From contig NZ_CP107036.1 of assembly GCF_029542085.1 (NCBI RefSeq), positions 5,580,001 to 5,644,000 on the forward strand: a stretch of 64,000 bases of DNA, written 5' to 3'. Under the pieces are notes generated by a model. It was not told the origin of the DNA. It was given only the letters and a program-made list of their open reading frames with translations, and made no database searches. Positions 49,799 to 62,337 of the stretch are shown here, in pieces. The position numbers and the translations under genes were made by a program. The DNA is from Sphingobacterium sp. ML3W (GTDB lineage: Bacteria > Bacteroidota > Bacteroidia > Sphingobacteriales > Sphingobacteriaceae). Position 1 is the stretch's first letter. Each line of letters begins with the position of its first letter.

Positions 49799-49861
49799 CG
49801 TCTCCGGGGATATGCATCACAGATACATATCATATAAACCGGAAAAAGAGTTCTTTGACAT

Positions 49862-49899
49862 ATTGAAAGAGAAAAAAAATTACAAGAGAAGACAACAGT
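49862..49899 (+). other. 23S processing stem, 5' strand
   Basis: ATTGAAAG (49862-49869) and AAGAGAAGACAACAGT (49884-49899) are complementary to CTTTCAAT (52954-52961) and the 52921-52937 segment after 23S, allowing one bulge. Confidence 0.7.
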
Positions 49900-50027
49900 A
49901 TAGAGACAATACTTGTATGTGTTTGATGTAGGGAGGAGACCCTCGGTCGAAGGCCGAACGAATCTTTACGTAGCATACGGGTATATATATCACAAGCAGC
50001 CGCATAGTAGCAAAAGGCTATGCCGGT

Positions 50028-52908
<2,881 letters not shown>

Positions 52909-52920
52909 AAGCAGACAGAC

Positions 52921-52961
52921 ACTGTTGTCTTCCTCTTTAATTTTTGAATTAATCTTTCAAT
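52921..52961 (+). other. 23S processing stem, 3' strand
   Basis: Complement of 49862-49899, as described there. Confidence 0.7.
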
Positions 52962-53058
52962 ATATATGTCATTATGGTTTAAGCTATAAGATGGGTATAA
53001 ACTTTCACATGAAAGTCTACATACTGCTATCTAAAACTTGATACTATACAAGATCTTT

Positions 53059-53165
53059 AGGTGCCTATATCGGCGGTGTCTACCTCTTCCCATTCCGAAC
53101 AGAGCAGTCAAGCCCGCCAGAGCCGATGGTATTGCCGTAACAGGTGGGAGAGTAGGTCGGTGCCT
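53059..53165 (+). rRNA. rrf: 5S ribosomal RNA
   Basis: About 107 nt with terminal helix AGGTGCC/GGTGCCT, and internal CCATTCCGAACAGAGCAGT and GGGAGAGTAGGTCGG, all 5S-typical. Ends from the terminal helix. Confidence 0.93.
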
Positions 53166-53176
53166 TTTTTTACACG

Positions 53177-53212
53177 GAAGCCCTTGCTGGAAACAGTCAA
53201 GGGCTTCTTTCG
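53177..53212 (+). terminator. rRNA operon terminator
   Basis: GAAGCCCTTG (53177-53186) and CAAGGGCTTC (53198-53207) form a perfect 10-bp stem followed by TTTCGTTT. Confidence 0.85.
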
Positions 53213-53498
53213 TTTACAGACTTCCCAAAAGATTCCAGAGAAAAGTGGTGCCGCTCCCAAAAGTTACAGAGGGATCCACTCCTAAAAGCCACATGGGGAT
53301 AAGGCTCCTCAACCGTACTATCCGGTACAGATCTGTATGGCCCTGATCTAAAGTACTGTGCTATTATCCCGTTTATATATTTCCCAGCGATTACTGGCCC
53401 CGCCAAAACGAAAATGACAGAAGAATGGACGATGTTATAGCGCTTTGTTCCTGAGTAGTAATCTATTTATGGTTTTTATTGAGTAACTTTGCGGCGCA
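53208..53498. other. Intergenic region after the rRNA operon
   Basis: 291 bp. No gene found. A TAACTTTG box at 53484-53491 lies 7 bp before the next ATG. Confidence 0.4.
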
Positions 53499-54440
53499 AT
53501 GGGTACATTATTGGATAACGGAATTAAGCCGTATAATCATTACGGCGCTTATTTAAAGCAAAAATATAACGGACAGAAAGTATTTAAAGTGATTGTCGAT
53601 GGCAATTTCACTTGTCCCAATAGAGATGGTAGCAAGGGCTATGGTGGGTGTACTTACTGTAATGTAGATTCTTTTACGCCCGATACTGCGCGAAAAATTC
53701 CTTCTATACGTGAGCAGGTAGAATCAGGAATTGAACGCGCTCGTAACAGCTATGGCGCAGAAAAATTTATTATTTATTTCCAACCCAATACCAATACGTA
53801 CGCACCAACACATTTACTGAAAATGATGTACGACGAAGCGTTAAGCATAGATCCCGACAATACACTAGGTCTTTCTGTGGGTACACGTCCAGATTGTTTG
53901 GACTTTGAAAAAATTGCTTTGTTGGAATCTTATACCGATCGTTATGATGTAGATTTGGAAATGGGAATGGAATCGATTTACAATGATACCTTGGAAAAGA
54001 TCAATAGAGGTTGCTCGCACGATGAATTCATTAAGGCTATGGATATGTTAAAGGATACACCTTTAGAGCTTTGTGTGCATACTATTTTCGGATTTCCATG
54101 GGAGACGGAGGAGATGATGTTAAAATACGCTGATGAGATTAATCGGTTTCCACAAATTAAGTTTGTTAAATTGCACCATTTACATATTGTGGAAGGTTCA
54201 ATTATGGGCGTAAAATATAAGCGTGAACCTTTTGAATTGTTCTCTATAGAAGGTTATACGGACTTCCTTTCAAAATTTATTCCGCGTTTGCGTTCTGATT
54301 TGATTATCCAACGTATTTTTGGTATCGCAGACAAAGAGCTATTGATAGCGCCAAATTGGGGATTGCCTAAGTCGGGGATTCAAACCTATATTGACAAAGG
54401 TCTGGAAGCTCGAAAAGTCGTGCAGGGTAGTCTCTGTTAA
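53499..54440 (+). CDS. TIGR01212-family radical SAM protein
   Basis: 313 aa. Cys39, Cys51 and Cys54 (FTCPNRDG, GGCTYC) give a CX11CX2C cluster motif, not the common CX3CX2C, as in Elp3-like and TIGR01212 (YhcC) proteins. The SAM region GLSVGTRPDCL and a DLEMGMES motif follow. Reaction unknown; one idea from the family is RNA or thiol modification. A TAACTTTG box ends 7 bp before the ATG, so the mRNA may be nearly leaderless. Confidence 0.9.
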   Translation: MGTLLDNGIKPYNHYGAYLKQKYNGQKVFKVIVDGNFTCPNRDGSKGYGGCTYCNVDSFTPDTARKIPSIREQVESGIERARNSYGAEKFIIYFQPNTNTYAPTHLLKMMYDEALSIDPDNTLGLSVGTRPDCLDFEKIALLESYTDRYDVDLEMGMESIYNDTLEKINRGCSHDEFIKAMDMLKDTPLELCVHTIFGFPWETEEMMLKYADEINRFPQIKFVKLHHLHIVEGSIMGVKYKREPFELFSIEGYTDFLSKFIPRLRSDLIIQRIFGIADKELLIAPNWGLPKSGIQTYIDKGLEARKVVQGSLC

Positions 54441-54520
54441 CTTTATGAATAGACTTCAGATTGAAAAAGATTGTTCATTTCTACAATTCTATAAGACTAA
54501 TAGAATTGATATAGTATAAA

Positions 54521-54552
54521 TAAATACGGCTTCCTTTTGGAAGCCGTATTTA
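54521..54552. terminator. Bidirectional terminator
   Basis: Perfect 14-bp stem (54521-54534 with 54539-54552, core ACGGCTTCC) and TTTT loop between convergent genes. Confidence 0.9.
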
Positions 54553-54576
54553 TTTTATGTTGTACTGTAAGTCAAA

Positions 54577-55044
54577 TTATCCTTCGACAATGGATTTCAG
54601 ATCTGCTGGAGAATAATTGATAGACTTTAGTGTTTTATTGTCAGCCGTTCTAAAAACCAGAAATTTTCCATCAACTTCTTTATAGTAAGATTCTACTCCT
54701 TTAAGTTTGTAATGCTCTTGAGTAGCGATTGCCTCAGCTTCGTCATTGCACGCCTTACTCATATTTGAACGTTGCACTTCATCAAAAAGTGCTGAAAATT
54801 TATCTTTTAAACCAAATTCAAGAACCGCTCCAGCGAGGACGTATTGAATGTCACATAAGGCATCTGCAATTTCCACAAGATCTTTATCTTGGATAGCTTC
54901 TTCTAGTTCTTTTAATTCCTCAGCTATCAACGAAACCCGTAGTGCACATCTTTGTTCAGAAGGAATTGTTGGTGTATCCAGGATCGGATGTTGGAATGTT
55001 TTATGGAATTCCGCTACGGATGAAAGTGTTTTTGGATCAGTCAT
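54577..55044 (-). CDS. MazG-like nucleoside triphosphate pyrophosphohydrolase
   Basis: 155 aa. Helical MazG-like fold with EELKELEEAI (residues about 36-45) and EIADALCDIQYVLAG (about 55-69), the E-E-x-x-E and E-x-x-D metal motifs. Family members hydrolyse noncanonical or excess NTPs to NMPs. A minus-strand TATATTTG box (55081-55088) lies upstream. Substrate not readable. Confidence 0.85.
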   Translation of the reverse strand: MTDPKTLSSVAEFHKTFQHPILDTPTIPSEQRCALRVSLIAEELKELEEAIQDKDLVEIADALCDIQYVLAGAVLEFGLKDKFSALFDEVQRSNMSKACNDEAEAIATQEHYKLKGVESYYKEVDGKFLVFRTADNKTLKSINYSPADLKSIVEG

Positions 55045-55090
55045 ATTCTTTTATTTTTTATACTCTTCTTATCTCAGGAGCAAATATAAA

Positions 55091-55129
55091 AAATAAAGGA
55101 CGGTTAACTGAATGACCGCCCTTTATTTT
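55091..55129 (-). terminator. Terminator after the pseudouridine synthase gene
   Basis: AAATAAAGG-A-CGGT (55091-55104) pairs with ACCG-C-CCTTTATTT (about 55115-55128) with one internal mismatch and T-rich continuation on the minus strand. Confidence 0.65.
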
Positions 55130-55149
55130 ATTTCTCAAATGAAATTTGA

Positions 55150-56874
55150 TTAGATCAAATGTTTCAATTGAACAATTTCTCTCTCTTCTAAATATCTCCA
55201 ACGTCCGCGTGGTAAATCCTTTTTCGTCAAGTTAGCATATACGACACGATCTAACTTGACAACGTCATAACCAAGAGATTCGAAAATACGACGTACGATA
55301 CGATTTTTACCAGAGTGGATCTGAATCCCTATCTCTCTTTTAGAACCTCCTTGTACATAGCTTAAATCATCTGGTTTGATTACGCCATCTTCTAATTCAA
55401 TACCAAAATTTATCTTGTTGAAATCTCCTTGAGTAAGACTTTTATTAAGTTCAACATTGTATATTTTGCTGATGCTATTACGTGGGTGGGAAAGTTTTTC
55501 CGCAAGATTGCCATCGTTTGTCATCAAAAGTAATCCGGTTGTATTTCTGTCAAGACGACCAACTGGATAGATGCGTTCTTTGGTTGCTTTGGAGACAAGT
55601 TCCATTACAGTATGACGTTCCTGAGGATCATCTGTCGTTGTGATGTAGTCTTTTGGTTTATTGAGTAAAACATAAACCATTTTCTCACGCTTTAAACGCT
55701 CGTTGTTGTAACGGATTTCGTCTGTAGCTGGATCAACTTTGGTACCCAATTCAGTAACAGCCTCACCATTTACCCATATGACACCTGCAGCGATTAATTC
55801 GTCTGCTTTACGTCTTGAGCAAATACCTGCATTGGCAATATAACGGTTTAAACGTATTAAGCCATCATCTTCTGCTGACGTTTCGGTTTTCTTCTTAGGA
55901 CGTTTGATGTATTGTTTATCGTCAAAACTCTTGTTTTCATCAAAGTTTCTGCTTCTATCCCCATCGAATTTTCTGTTAGATGGTTTATCAAAGCTTCTGC
56001 TGCGATTGTTTGATGAACGGTCATCCTTATCGAAACGCTTGAATGAGTCTCTTTTCTCAAAAGAGCCTTCTTTTCTGTCAAAAGATCTTGATGAATCATT
56101 TCTGTCGGAGCGTTTGAAACTATCTCTTTTCTCAAAAGAACCTTCTTTTCTGTCGAAAGATCTTGATGAATCATTTCTGTCAGAGCGTTTGAAACTATCT
56201 CTTTTCTCAAATGAACCTTCTTTTCTGTCGAAAGATCTCGAAGAATCATTTCTATCGGAACGCTTGAAGCTATCTCTTTTATCAAATGAACCTTCTTTTC
56301 TGTCGAAAGATCTCGAAGAATCATTTCTATCGGAACGCTTGAAGCTATCTCTTTTATCAAATGAACCTTCTCTTTTGTCGAAAGATCGAGAAGAGTCGTT
56401 TCTATCGGAACGCTTGAAGCTATCTCTTTTATCGAATGAACCTTCTCTTTTGTCGAAAGATCGAGAAGAGTCGTTTCTGTCAGAACGTTTGAAATTATCT
56501 TTTTTATCAAAAGAACGCTCAGATTTATCAAATTTGTTGAATGAATCTCTTTTGTCAAAAGATCTAGAAGAATCATTTTTATCAAATGAACGGCCACCTC
56601 TGTTGAAAGGCTTTTCTGAATTGTCTTTTGAACGGAAGGAGTTGTTTTCTCCTCTAAAGGATGGTTTGTCTGCGTATTTATTAGATCCAAATGATCTATT
56701 CTCGCGGTTGTCATCTTTTCTGAAAGAACCTCTTTCAGATTGATCCTTTGAACCAAAGGACGATTTTTTACCGAAACTATTATTCTTGTCGCCTCTAGAT
56801 TTGAAGCTATCTGAGTTGCCCCGTGACTTTCTGGAGTTGTCATCACGACTGTTCCTTTTATTGCTGAATGGCAT
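55150..56874 (-). CDS. RluB/RsuA-family pseudouridine synthase with long repetitive N-terminus
   Basis: 574 aa. The C-terminal about 235 residues are a complete enzyme: S4 domain (about 339-390, GLIRLNRYIANAGICSRRKAD), catalytic Asp442 in PVGRLDRNTTG, then KIYNVEL and the GKNRIVRRIFE motif. It converts uridine to pseudouridine in rRNA. The first about 335 residues are low-complexity Ser/Arg/Asp/Lys/Phe with six exact-period 25-aa units (56020-56469). An extension of this type is often seen in Bacteroidota members and may bind RNA. Minus-strand TAACTTTG at 56899-56906. Confidence 0.92.
   Translation of the reverse strand: MPFSNKRNSRDDNSRKSRGNSDSFKSRGDKNNSFGKKSSFGSKDQSERGSFRKDDNRENRSFGSNKYADKPSFRGENNSFRSKDNSEKPFNRGGRSFDKNDSSRSFDKRDSFNKFDKSERSFDKKDNFKRSDRNDSSRSFDKREGSFDKRDSFKRSDRNDSSRSFDKREGSFDKRDSFKRSDRNDSSRSFDRKEGSFDKRDSFKRSDRNDSSRSFDRKEGSFEKRDSFKRSDRNDSSRSFDRKEGSFEKRDSFKRSDRNDSSRSFDRKEGSFEKRDSFKRFDKDDRSSNNRSRSFDKPSNRKFDGDRSRNFDENKSFDDKQYIKRPKKKTETSAEDDGLIRLNRYIANAGICSRRKADELIAAGVIWVNGEAVTELGTKVDPATDEIRYNNERLKREKMVYVLLNKPKDYITTTDDPQERHTVMELVSKATKERIYPVGRLDRNTTGLLLMTNDGNLAEKLSHPRNSISKIYNVELNKSLTQGDFNKINFGIELEDGVIKPDDLSYVQGGSKREIGIQIHSGKNRIVRRIFESLGYDVVKLDRVVYANLTKKDLPRGRWRYLEEREIVQLKHLI
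56020..56469 (-). repeat. Six tandem 75-bp in-frame repeats
   Basis: Six 25-residue units with consensus parts SSRSFD, EGSF and KRDSFKRSDRND; the first two are identical in protein, later ones differ by Lys-Arg swaps and Asp/Glu changes, and the last diverges at its end. Period 75 bp without frame change. Confidence 0.9.
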
Positions 56875-57013
56875 TGTGTTTTGCTAAAATGTGAACTGCA
56901 AAGTTAGGTATAATTTTGGGTTTTGCGAAAAAATCCTTATCTTTTTGTCTTTTCTTGCATTTGGACAATTTGAACGTGAAAAAATACCCTTTAAAATAGC
57001 TGTAACGTAACTA

Positions 57014-57045
57014 TTTGTTTTTTAAATAAATACTGTTTATCTTTG
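57014..57045 (+). promoter_or_regulatory. Promoter of the lytic transglycosylase gene
   Basis: TTTG (57014-57017), 20 bp, TATCTTTG (57038-57045). Leaves a leader of about 65 nt. Confidence 0.75.
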
Positions 57046-57116
57046 TCCCCTCGAATTTGAACCAAGCTATTTTTTGATCGATTTGACTCGTGGATAGGAT
57101 AGCATTAAGGGAGTGA

Positions 57117-57929
57117 ATGATAAGAAAAAAAGTATTATGTAGTAGTTTGATTTTGTTTGCTTTATTGCTTTCAAAATTATACTCAACCCCACACAACAAC
57201 ACTTCTGGCAGCGATAAGATCGCAGCAGCGAAGTTAGTCGAAATTCCAACTCATCATGGAGGCGACGAAGAGAAAAAAGAAAAAAGCAATTCTTTTGAAT
57301 CTTACCTGAGTTCATTGACATTTGCTGAAGATTCATTACCAATGGATCGTCCATTAGTGGAAAGCAAATTGCGCAAGTTCTTCAGTAGATTTTCATTTAA
57401 AAAAACAGGATCATATGATATGCATAAAAAGGCAAAGACCTATTTGCCTATGATCGCCAAGATCCTGAAATCACATGGTATTCCCGAAGATTTTAAGTAC
57501 ATCCCACTGGTTGAAAGTGGCCTGAGTAAAGCTGTCGTTTCGACAAAAGGGGCGGGTGGTTATTGGCAATTTATGCCAGCAACAGCTCGTTTGTATGGCT
57601 TAAGGGTCAATGGCGCAGTAGATGATCGAAAAGATCTAGTGAAATCCACTCATGCAGCAGCACGCTATTTAAAATACCTTTATGCTCAGTTTGGTAATTG
57701 GACTTTAGTGGCCGCGGCATACAATGTTGGTGATGGTAGTTTAAAAGGTTCAATAAGAAGACAGAAGAAGGATGATTATTTTGCTTTGAAGCTGAACAAT
57801 GAGACTGGATCTTACGTGTATAAATTGGTTTCAATGAAGGAGATTATCGAACATCCGCAGAAACACGGTTATTCGCGTTATGCGGACAAAGAGACTGAGA
57901 CGCTGGATAGAGAACCTAATATGCTCTAG
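57117..57929 (+). CDS. Lytic transglycosylase (SLT domain)
   Basis: 270 aa with signal peptide (about 1-22). SLT domain at about 115-240: catalytic Glu133 in PLVESGLS, GAGGYWQFMPATARLYGL and AAAYNVGDGSL, as in MltD-like enzymes. No LysM domain, so shorter than MltD. Cleaves peptidoglycan glycan strands in the periplasm. Convergent with lolA-ftsK. Confidence 0.93.
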   Translation: MIRKKVLCSSLILFALLLSKLYSTPHNNTSGSDKIAAAKLVEIPTHHGGDEEKKEKSNSFESYLSSLTFAEDSLPMDRPLVESKLRKFFSRFSFKKTGSYDMHKKAKTYLPMIAKILKSHGIPEDFKYIPLVESGLSKAVVSTKGAGGYWQFMPATARLYGLRVNGAVDDRKDLVKSTHAAARYLKYLYAQFGNWTLVAAAYNVGDGSLKGSIRRQKKDDYFALKLNNETGSYVYKLVSMKEIIEHPQKHGYSRYADKETETLDREPNML

Positions 57930-57950
57930 ATAAAGAACAAACAAAATAAA

Positions 57951-57980
57951 AAAGGATTTCCCATTGGGAAATCCTTTTTT
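57951..57980. terminator. Bidirectional terminator
   Basis: AAAGGATTTCCC (57951-57962) pairs with GGGAAATCCTTT (57966-57977), with T-runs on both strands. Confidence 0.9.
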
Positions 57981-58027
57981 TGTTAGTCTTATTTGGCCGG
58001 AGAGTCGATCTATCCGAACGGTAGATC

Positions 58028-58678
58028 TTATCTTAGGTCGACAATGTCAAATCCGCTGTAGTTGCTTTTATTAAAGGTAAAAAAGCTGGATGCAATGGAC
58101 TTGTTTCCTTCTTGTGAACTCAAGGTATATGTGTAGCGATTACCACTCTTATCAAAAATAGTCGTATCGTAGATCAAATTATTCGCTTTATTGATCCGCA
58201 ACTTAATTTTGGAATAGTTCTTTTTGCTATCAATTGGTGTTAATTCCACAACACTCAAACTTATTCCTTTTACTTTTTCCGTAGCTGCTAACGCATATTT
58301 AAAGCCTGAGGTATAGAATGAAAAGATATTTGTCGGGTTGATCTCATTCGTTGAGTTACTCGCCTCGGATATCTCGACTTCTTTTTCTGATTTCATAATA
58401 TTCCATTGTGTTTTGGAATCTGAAATTAGAATTTGATTTTTGGTATTGACATGGTATTTATTATTTGCCTTGTCAAGATACAAGGTGCCCGCATCTGAAT
58501 GTGAACTTCCATTTGCTTGTTTTATGTCTAAGGTAAAACCGGCTTGTATAGTCTTATATCCGTTATACTTTTGACTTACTTTGTTAAGTAATGCTTTTGC
58601 GGCATCATTTTGCGCATAGCTGTGTTGACTCATTGTGAGAAGCAACAGGCTTAGCACTAACCATAGTTGTTTTTTCAT
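58028..58678 (-). CDS. lolA: LolA-like outer membrane lipoprotein carrier
   Basis: 216 aa with signal peptide (about 1-22, SYAQ). The rest is the LolA/LolB-type open beta-sheet (ALLNKVSQKYNGYKTIQAGFTLDI near the start, IASSFFTFNKSNYSGFDIVDLR at the end). Shuttles lipoproteins across the periplasm. Starts 1 bp after the ftsK stop, so it is translated with ftsK; this ftsK-lolA linkage is widespread. Confidence 0.9.
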   Translation of the reverse strand: MKKQLWLVLSLLLLTMSQHSYAQNDAAKALLNKVSQKYNGYKTIQAGFTLDIKQANGSSHSDAGTLYLDKANNKYHVNTKNQILISDSKTQWNIMKSEKEVEISEASNSTNEINPTNIFSFYTSGFKYALAATEKVKGISLSVVELTPIDSKKNYSKIKLRINKANNLIYDTTIFDKSGNRYTYTLSSQEGNKSIASSFFTFNKSNYSGFDIVDLR

Positions 58679-58679
58679 G

Positions 58680-61427
58680 TTAATTGTTTCTTAATGTCTC
58701 CAAATACTGTTCTAACGAATATTCATCTGGATAAAGAACTTCACGTGCTTTACTTCCTTCAAATGGGCCTACAATTCCGGCGGCTTCCAATTGATCGATG
58801 ATTCGTCCAGCTCTATTATAACCCAGTTTCAATTTACGTTGGATTAAAGATGTAGAACCTTGTTGATGCATGACAATCAAACGAGCAGCGTCTTCAAACA
58901 ATTGATCGCGATCTTTTGGATCAAAATCTACGCTACCTGAACCCTCTCCGTTTTCATCTACATATTCTGGGAGCATAAATGCCGATGGATAACCACGTTG
59001 TGCTCCGATATAATCGGAGATCTGTTCAACTTCTGGTGTATCGACAAATGCACACTGAATACGTATCAAATCACTTCCAGTAGCCAGAAGCATATCCCCG
59101 CGACCAATTAACTGATCTGCTCCGCCGGTATCTAAGATAGTTCGCGAATCTACTTTTGATAACACCCGGAAAGCAAGACGTGCCGGAAAGTTGGCTTTGA
59201 TTGTACCTGTAATGATATTGACTGAAGGACGTTGGGTTGCAATAACCAAGTGAATTCCTACGGCACGGGCCAATTGGGCCAGTCGTGCAATAGGGGTTTC
59301 TACTTCTTTTCCGGCAGTCATCATCAAATCGGCAAACTCATCAACAATAAGAACGATATATGGTAAGAATCGGTGACCCTCCTCAGGGTTTAATCTGCGA
59401 TTGATAAATTTTGCATTATATTCCTTTAAATTACGAACCTGTGCATTTTTTAACAGGTCATAACGCTGATCCATCTCTATACAAAGTGAGTTTAATGTGT
59501 TGATAACCTTTTTTGTATCGGTAATGATCGCTTCCTCCTCATCGGGTAATTTGGCCAAGAAATGACGTTCAACTTTTTTGAATAGGGAAAGTTCAACTTT
59601 TTTTGGATCGACAAGCACAAATTTGAGTTCAGCAGGATGCTTTTTATACAATAAAGATGTCAAAATCGCATTGATACCAACGGATTTACCCTGACCTGTG
59701 GCACCCGCAACCAGAAGGTGGGGCATCTTTGCTAAATCGGCAATATAGACCTCATTAGAAATTGTTTTTCCCAATGCGATTGGCAGATCCATATCTGTTT
59801 TTTGGAACTTTTCAGTAGCCAAAACAGATCGCATGGATACCATTTCGGGACTCGAATTCGGTACTTCAATACCGATGGTTCCTTTACCCGGCATTGGTGC
59901 TATAATCCGAATTCCAAGCGCCGCAAGGCTTAAGGCAATGTCGTCTTCCAGATTTTTGATTTTTGATATCCGTACGCCGGGTTTAGGTATAATCTCGTAT
60001 AGGGTAACTGTAGGGCCAATTGTGGCTTTTATACTTTCAATCTCAATGCTATAGTTTCTAAGTGTATCAACAATTTTGTTTTTGTTTGCTTCAAGTTCAT
60101 GCTGATTGATGGTAATTTTACCAGATCCATAATCTCGCAATAGGTCGAGCGTAGGGTGTTGATAGCCCGATAAGTCCAATTTAGGGTCATATTGACCAAA
60201 TTGGGCAACTAGATCGCTCGCTGTAATTTCTTTTTCTTCTTTAATATCCTCGACAACCAAACCCGGTACTATGGCAACTTCAACAGGGAGCTCTGGCTCG
60301 GGTTGAGGGATAATTGTTATAGCGGGACTATAGTTTTCCTGAATACTTGGGCTATTTAGTTCTTCCGTATCTTCATCTGGTTGATCAATGGTGAAGCTAA
60401 TGGAAGGCGTACTCTCCGTACGTTCCAAAGGGCTCCCATCAAAGGTGAGTACAACCTTGTCCTTCGGATCTATTTGTATCTCTGGTATGGGGTGATGTGT
60501 AAATGCAGGGCGCTCAAGCTCTTCTTGCGCATCTTTCTCCCGACTGGATTGAAATCTTTCATTTATTGAAGTTGGTCGTTGGAAAGATTCTCTAACAGAT
60601 TGTATAGAATCATCCTCTACATGCACTTTGGTTCTTAGGTTATTCCCAGTATAGGAATCTTCGCTGTCTTCATCTTCAAGCTCCTCGGATAAAGATTTGG
60701 GATTTCGATTGCTGAACAATACAAATTTGAAATCTAAGTTGTATAGTAGTATCAATGTTGTCAGGTACGCAAATGCTAAAATACACCCCACACCCACAAT
60801 ACCAACCTGTGCTTCCAGCAGCTTATTGGTCCAAAAACCAAATTTGCCTTCCAGCATATGCGGTGTATCTGCCATAAATCCATGTAAGAACCCCAATGTT
60901 ACAGAAATAAAGACAATTGCTACAAATGAGTAAACAACAGTACGGTATAATGGAAGCAAGGATTTTTTGAATAATAGACGATAGCCCAAAATGAATAATA
61001 CCGGAATAAAAAGGAAAGAGGCAACGCCAAACCATTCATACATAAATTGATTGGCAAGTAATGCGCCGAATTTCCCTAATTTATTGTCAACGACAGGTAA
61101 TTCGACAGCCTCATCGTGAATTTCTTCGGAAGAACTAAAAAGGGTTCCCCAACCGCCATTTGTTTTGGCGATATAACTTTGGTCATCTTCCCATGTAAAA
61201 AGATAAGAGACAAAAGCAGTGGCAAAAGCCAACGAAAGTACAAGCAACAAAATCCCTAGAATTTTGACAGTCTTCTGTTGCGCATCTGAGTAATCCCTAG
61301 GGACGCTGGTTGTTTGACTTTTTTCTTTTTTAAATGTTGCCGATTCTTTTGACGGGGCACGCTTGCCAGAAACTGAATTTCCTGCCTGCCTAAATGTATT
61401 TCCTTTATTTGACATTGAAAAGCTCAC
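58680..61427 (-). CDS. ftsK: DNA translocase FtsK
   Basis: 915 aa. Moves chromosome dimers through the septum. Four or five membrane helices in the first about 240 residues; acidic linker (about 250-400); motor with Walker A GATGQGKS (about 573-581), Walker B VLIVDEFADLMM, and HLVIATQRPSVNIITG; C-terminal gamma domain KLGYNRAGRIIDQLEAAGIVG. A second in-frame ATG at residue 5 (61415) is an alternative start. Operon with lolA. Confidence 0.96.
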   Translation of the reverse strand: MSFSMSNKGNTFRQAGNSVSGKRAPSKESATFKKEKSQTTSVPRDYSDAQQKTVKILGILLLVLSLAFATAFVSYLFTWEDDQSYIAKTNGGWGTLFSSSEEIHDEAVELPVVDNKLGKFGALLANQFMYEWFGVASFLFIPVLFILGYRLLFKKSLLPLYRTVVYSFVAIVFISVTLGFLHGFMADTPHMLEGKFGFWTNKLLEAQVGIVGVGCILAFAYLTTLILLYNLDFKFVLFSNRNPKSLSEELEDEDSEDSYTGNNLRTKVHVEDDSIQSVRESFQRPTSINERFQSSREKDAQEELERPAFTHHPIPEIQIDPKDKVVLTFDGSPLERTESTPSISFTIDQPDEDTEELNSPSIQENYSPAITIIPQPEPELPVEVAIVPGLVVEDIKEEKEITASDLVAQFGQYDPKLDLSGYQHPTLDLLRDYGSGKITINQHELEANKNKIVDTLRNYSIEIESIKATIGPTVTLYEIIPKPGVRISKIKNLEDDIALSLAALGIRIIAPMPGKGTIGIEVPNSSPEMVSMRSVLATEKFQKTDMDLPIALGKTISNEVYIADLAKMPHLLVAGATGQGKSVGINAILTSLLYKKHPAELKFVLVDPKKVELSLFKKVERHFLAKLPDEEEAIITDTKKVINTLNSLCIEMDQRYDLLKNAQVRNLKEYNAKFINRRLNPEEGHRFLPYIVLIVDEFADLMMTAGKEVETPIARLAQLARAVGIHLVIATQRPSVNIITGTIKANFPARLAFRVLSKVDSRTILDTGGADQLIGRGDMLLATGSDLIRIQCAFVDTPEVEQISDYIGAQRGYPSAFMLPEYVDENGEGSGSVDFDPKDRDQLFEDAARLIVMHQQGSTSLIQRKLKLGYNRAGRIIDQLEAAGIVGPFEGSKAREVLYPDEYSLEQYLETLRNN

Positions 61428-61688
61428 AATTATACTGCTTACAAACTTAGTTATTTTGATAGTATTTTGAAGATCATGAACAAATTATTTTAAGTTTGTA
61501 ATTTTTTCATAAACGAATAATTTCAGATAGGCTATTAAATGAATAATAGCAATTATAACTAGCAAATACTATGCCCTGAGAATAGATTTGTTGTAAAGAT
61601 TGACCTAAGCGGAAAAGAATATGGTGGTTTTGTCTGTCTTTTACAGTTAAAGTAAATTATGTAGTTTTACTGATCAAATTAAGGCATT

Positions 61689-62198
61689 ATGAATAAGTTT
61701 CAGATACGAAAAGCAGAACAGGCGGATAAAGGAAGGATTTGGGAAATTATACAACAGGCAATCGCATTACGAAAGGAGCAGGGCAGCAGGCAATGGCAAG
61801 ATGGTTATCCAAATGAAGATGTGGTACAGTCAGATATAGACAAAGGGTATGGGCATGTTGTGGAAGTTGATGGTAAAATCATCGGTTACGTTGCTATTAT
61901 TTTCGATATCGAACCTGCTTATAATGATATTGATGGCAAATGGCTTAGTGATGGGGAATATGTAGGTATTCATCGCTTGGCTTCAGCTCAGGATCCACAT
62001 GTAAAAGGCGTTGGTACCGCCATCATGCAAGGAGTGGAGGAAATAGCGGTAAATAATGGAATATATAGTATCAAAGTGGACACGAATTTTGATAATGGGG
62101 GGATGTTGCACGTATTTGATAAGCTAGGGTATCAATATTGTGGAGAAGTACATTTTCGAGGTGCTGCTCGTCGGGCTTTTGAAAAACTATTGAAATAA
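61689..62198 (+). CDS. GNAT-family N-acetyltransferase
   Basis: 169 aa. Acetyl-CoA loop HRLASAQDPHVKGVGTAIMQ (about residues 97-116, with the Q/R-x-x-G-x-G/A pattern reduced to KGVGTA) and FDKLGYQYCGE near the end. Acceptor unknown. Single gene, convergent with tyrS. Confidence 0.85.
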   Translation: MNKFQIRKAEQADKGRIWEIIQQAIALRKEQGSRQWQDGYPNEDVVQSDIDKGYGHVVEVDGKIIGYVAIIFDIEPAYNDIDGKWLSDGEYVGIHRLASAQDPHVKGVGTAIMQGVEEIAVNNGIYSIKVDTNFDNGGMLHVFDKLGYQYCGEVHFRGAARRAFEKLLK

Positions 62199-62282
62199 GT
62201 GACTATAGCACCAGGATCGAGCGAACATGAGTTAAAATAAGATTGGTTTTGTGACAGACTTTAATGACTAGCTATAAAAAAT

Positions 62283-62319
62283 AAAAAATCCCTTTTTACG
62301 CTGTAAAAAGGGATTTTTT
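62283..62319. terminator. Bidirectional terminator
   Basis: AAAAAATCCCTTTTTAC and its complement flank GCT (62283-62319), between the convergent GNAT and tyrS genes. Confidence 0.9.
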
Positions 62320-62337
62320 ATTTCGTAAAACGTAGTT

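Noticed and set aside
56020-56469. CRISPR-like periodicity
   Set aside because: Units are contiguous without spacers, in frame and translated; no cas genes.
55857-56846. Long overlapping frames (329 codons minus, 279 codons plus) over the pseudouridine synthase gene
   Set aside because: They mirror the 75-bp repeat in other frames; period divisible by three keeps them open. Only the frame ending in the S4 and catalytic domains is a gene.
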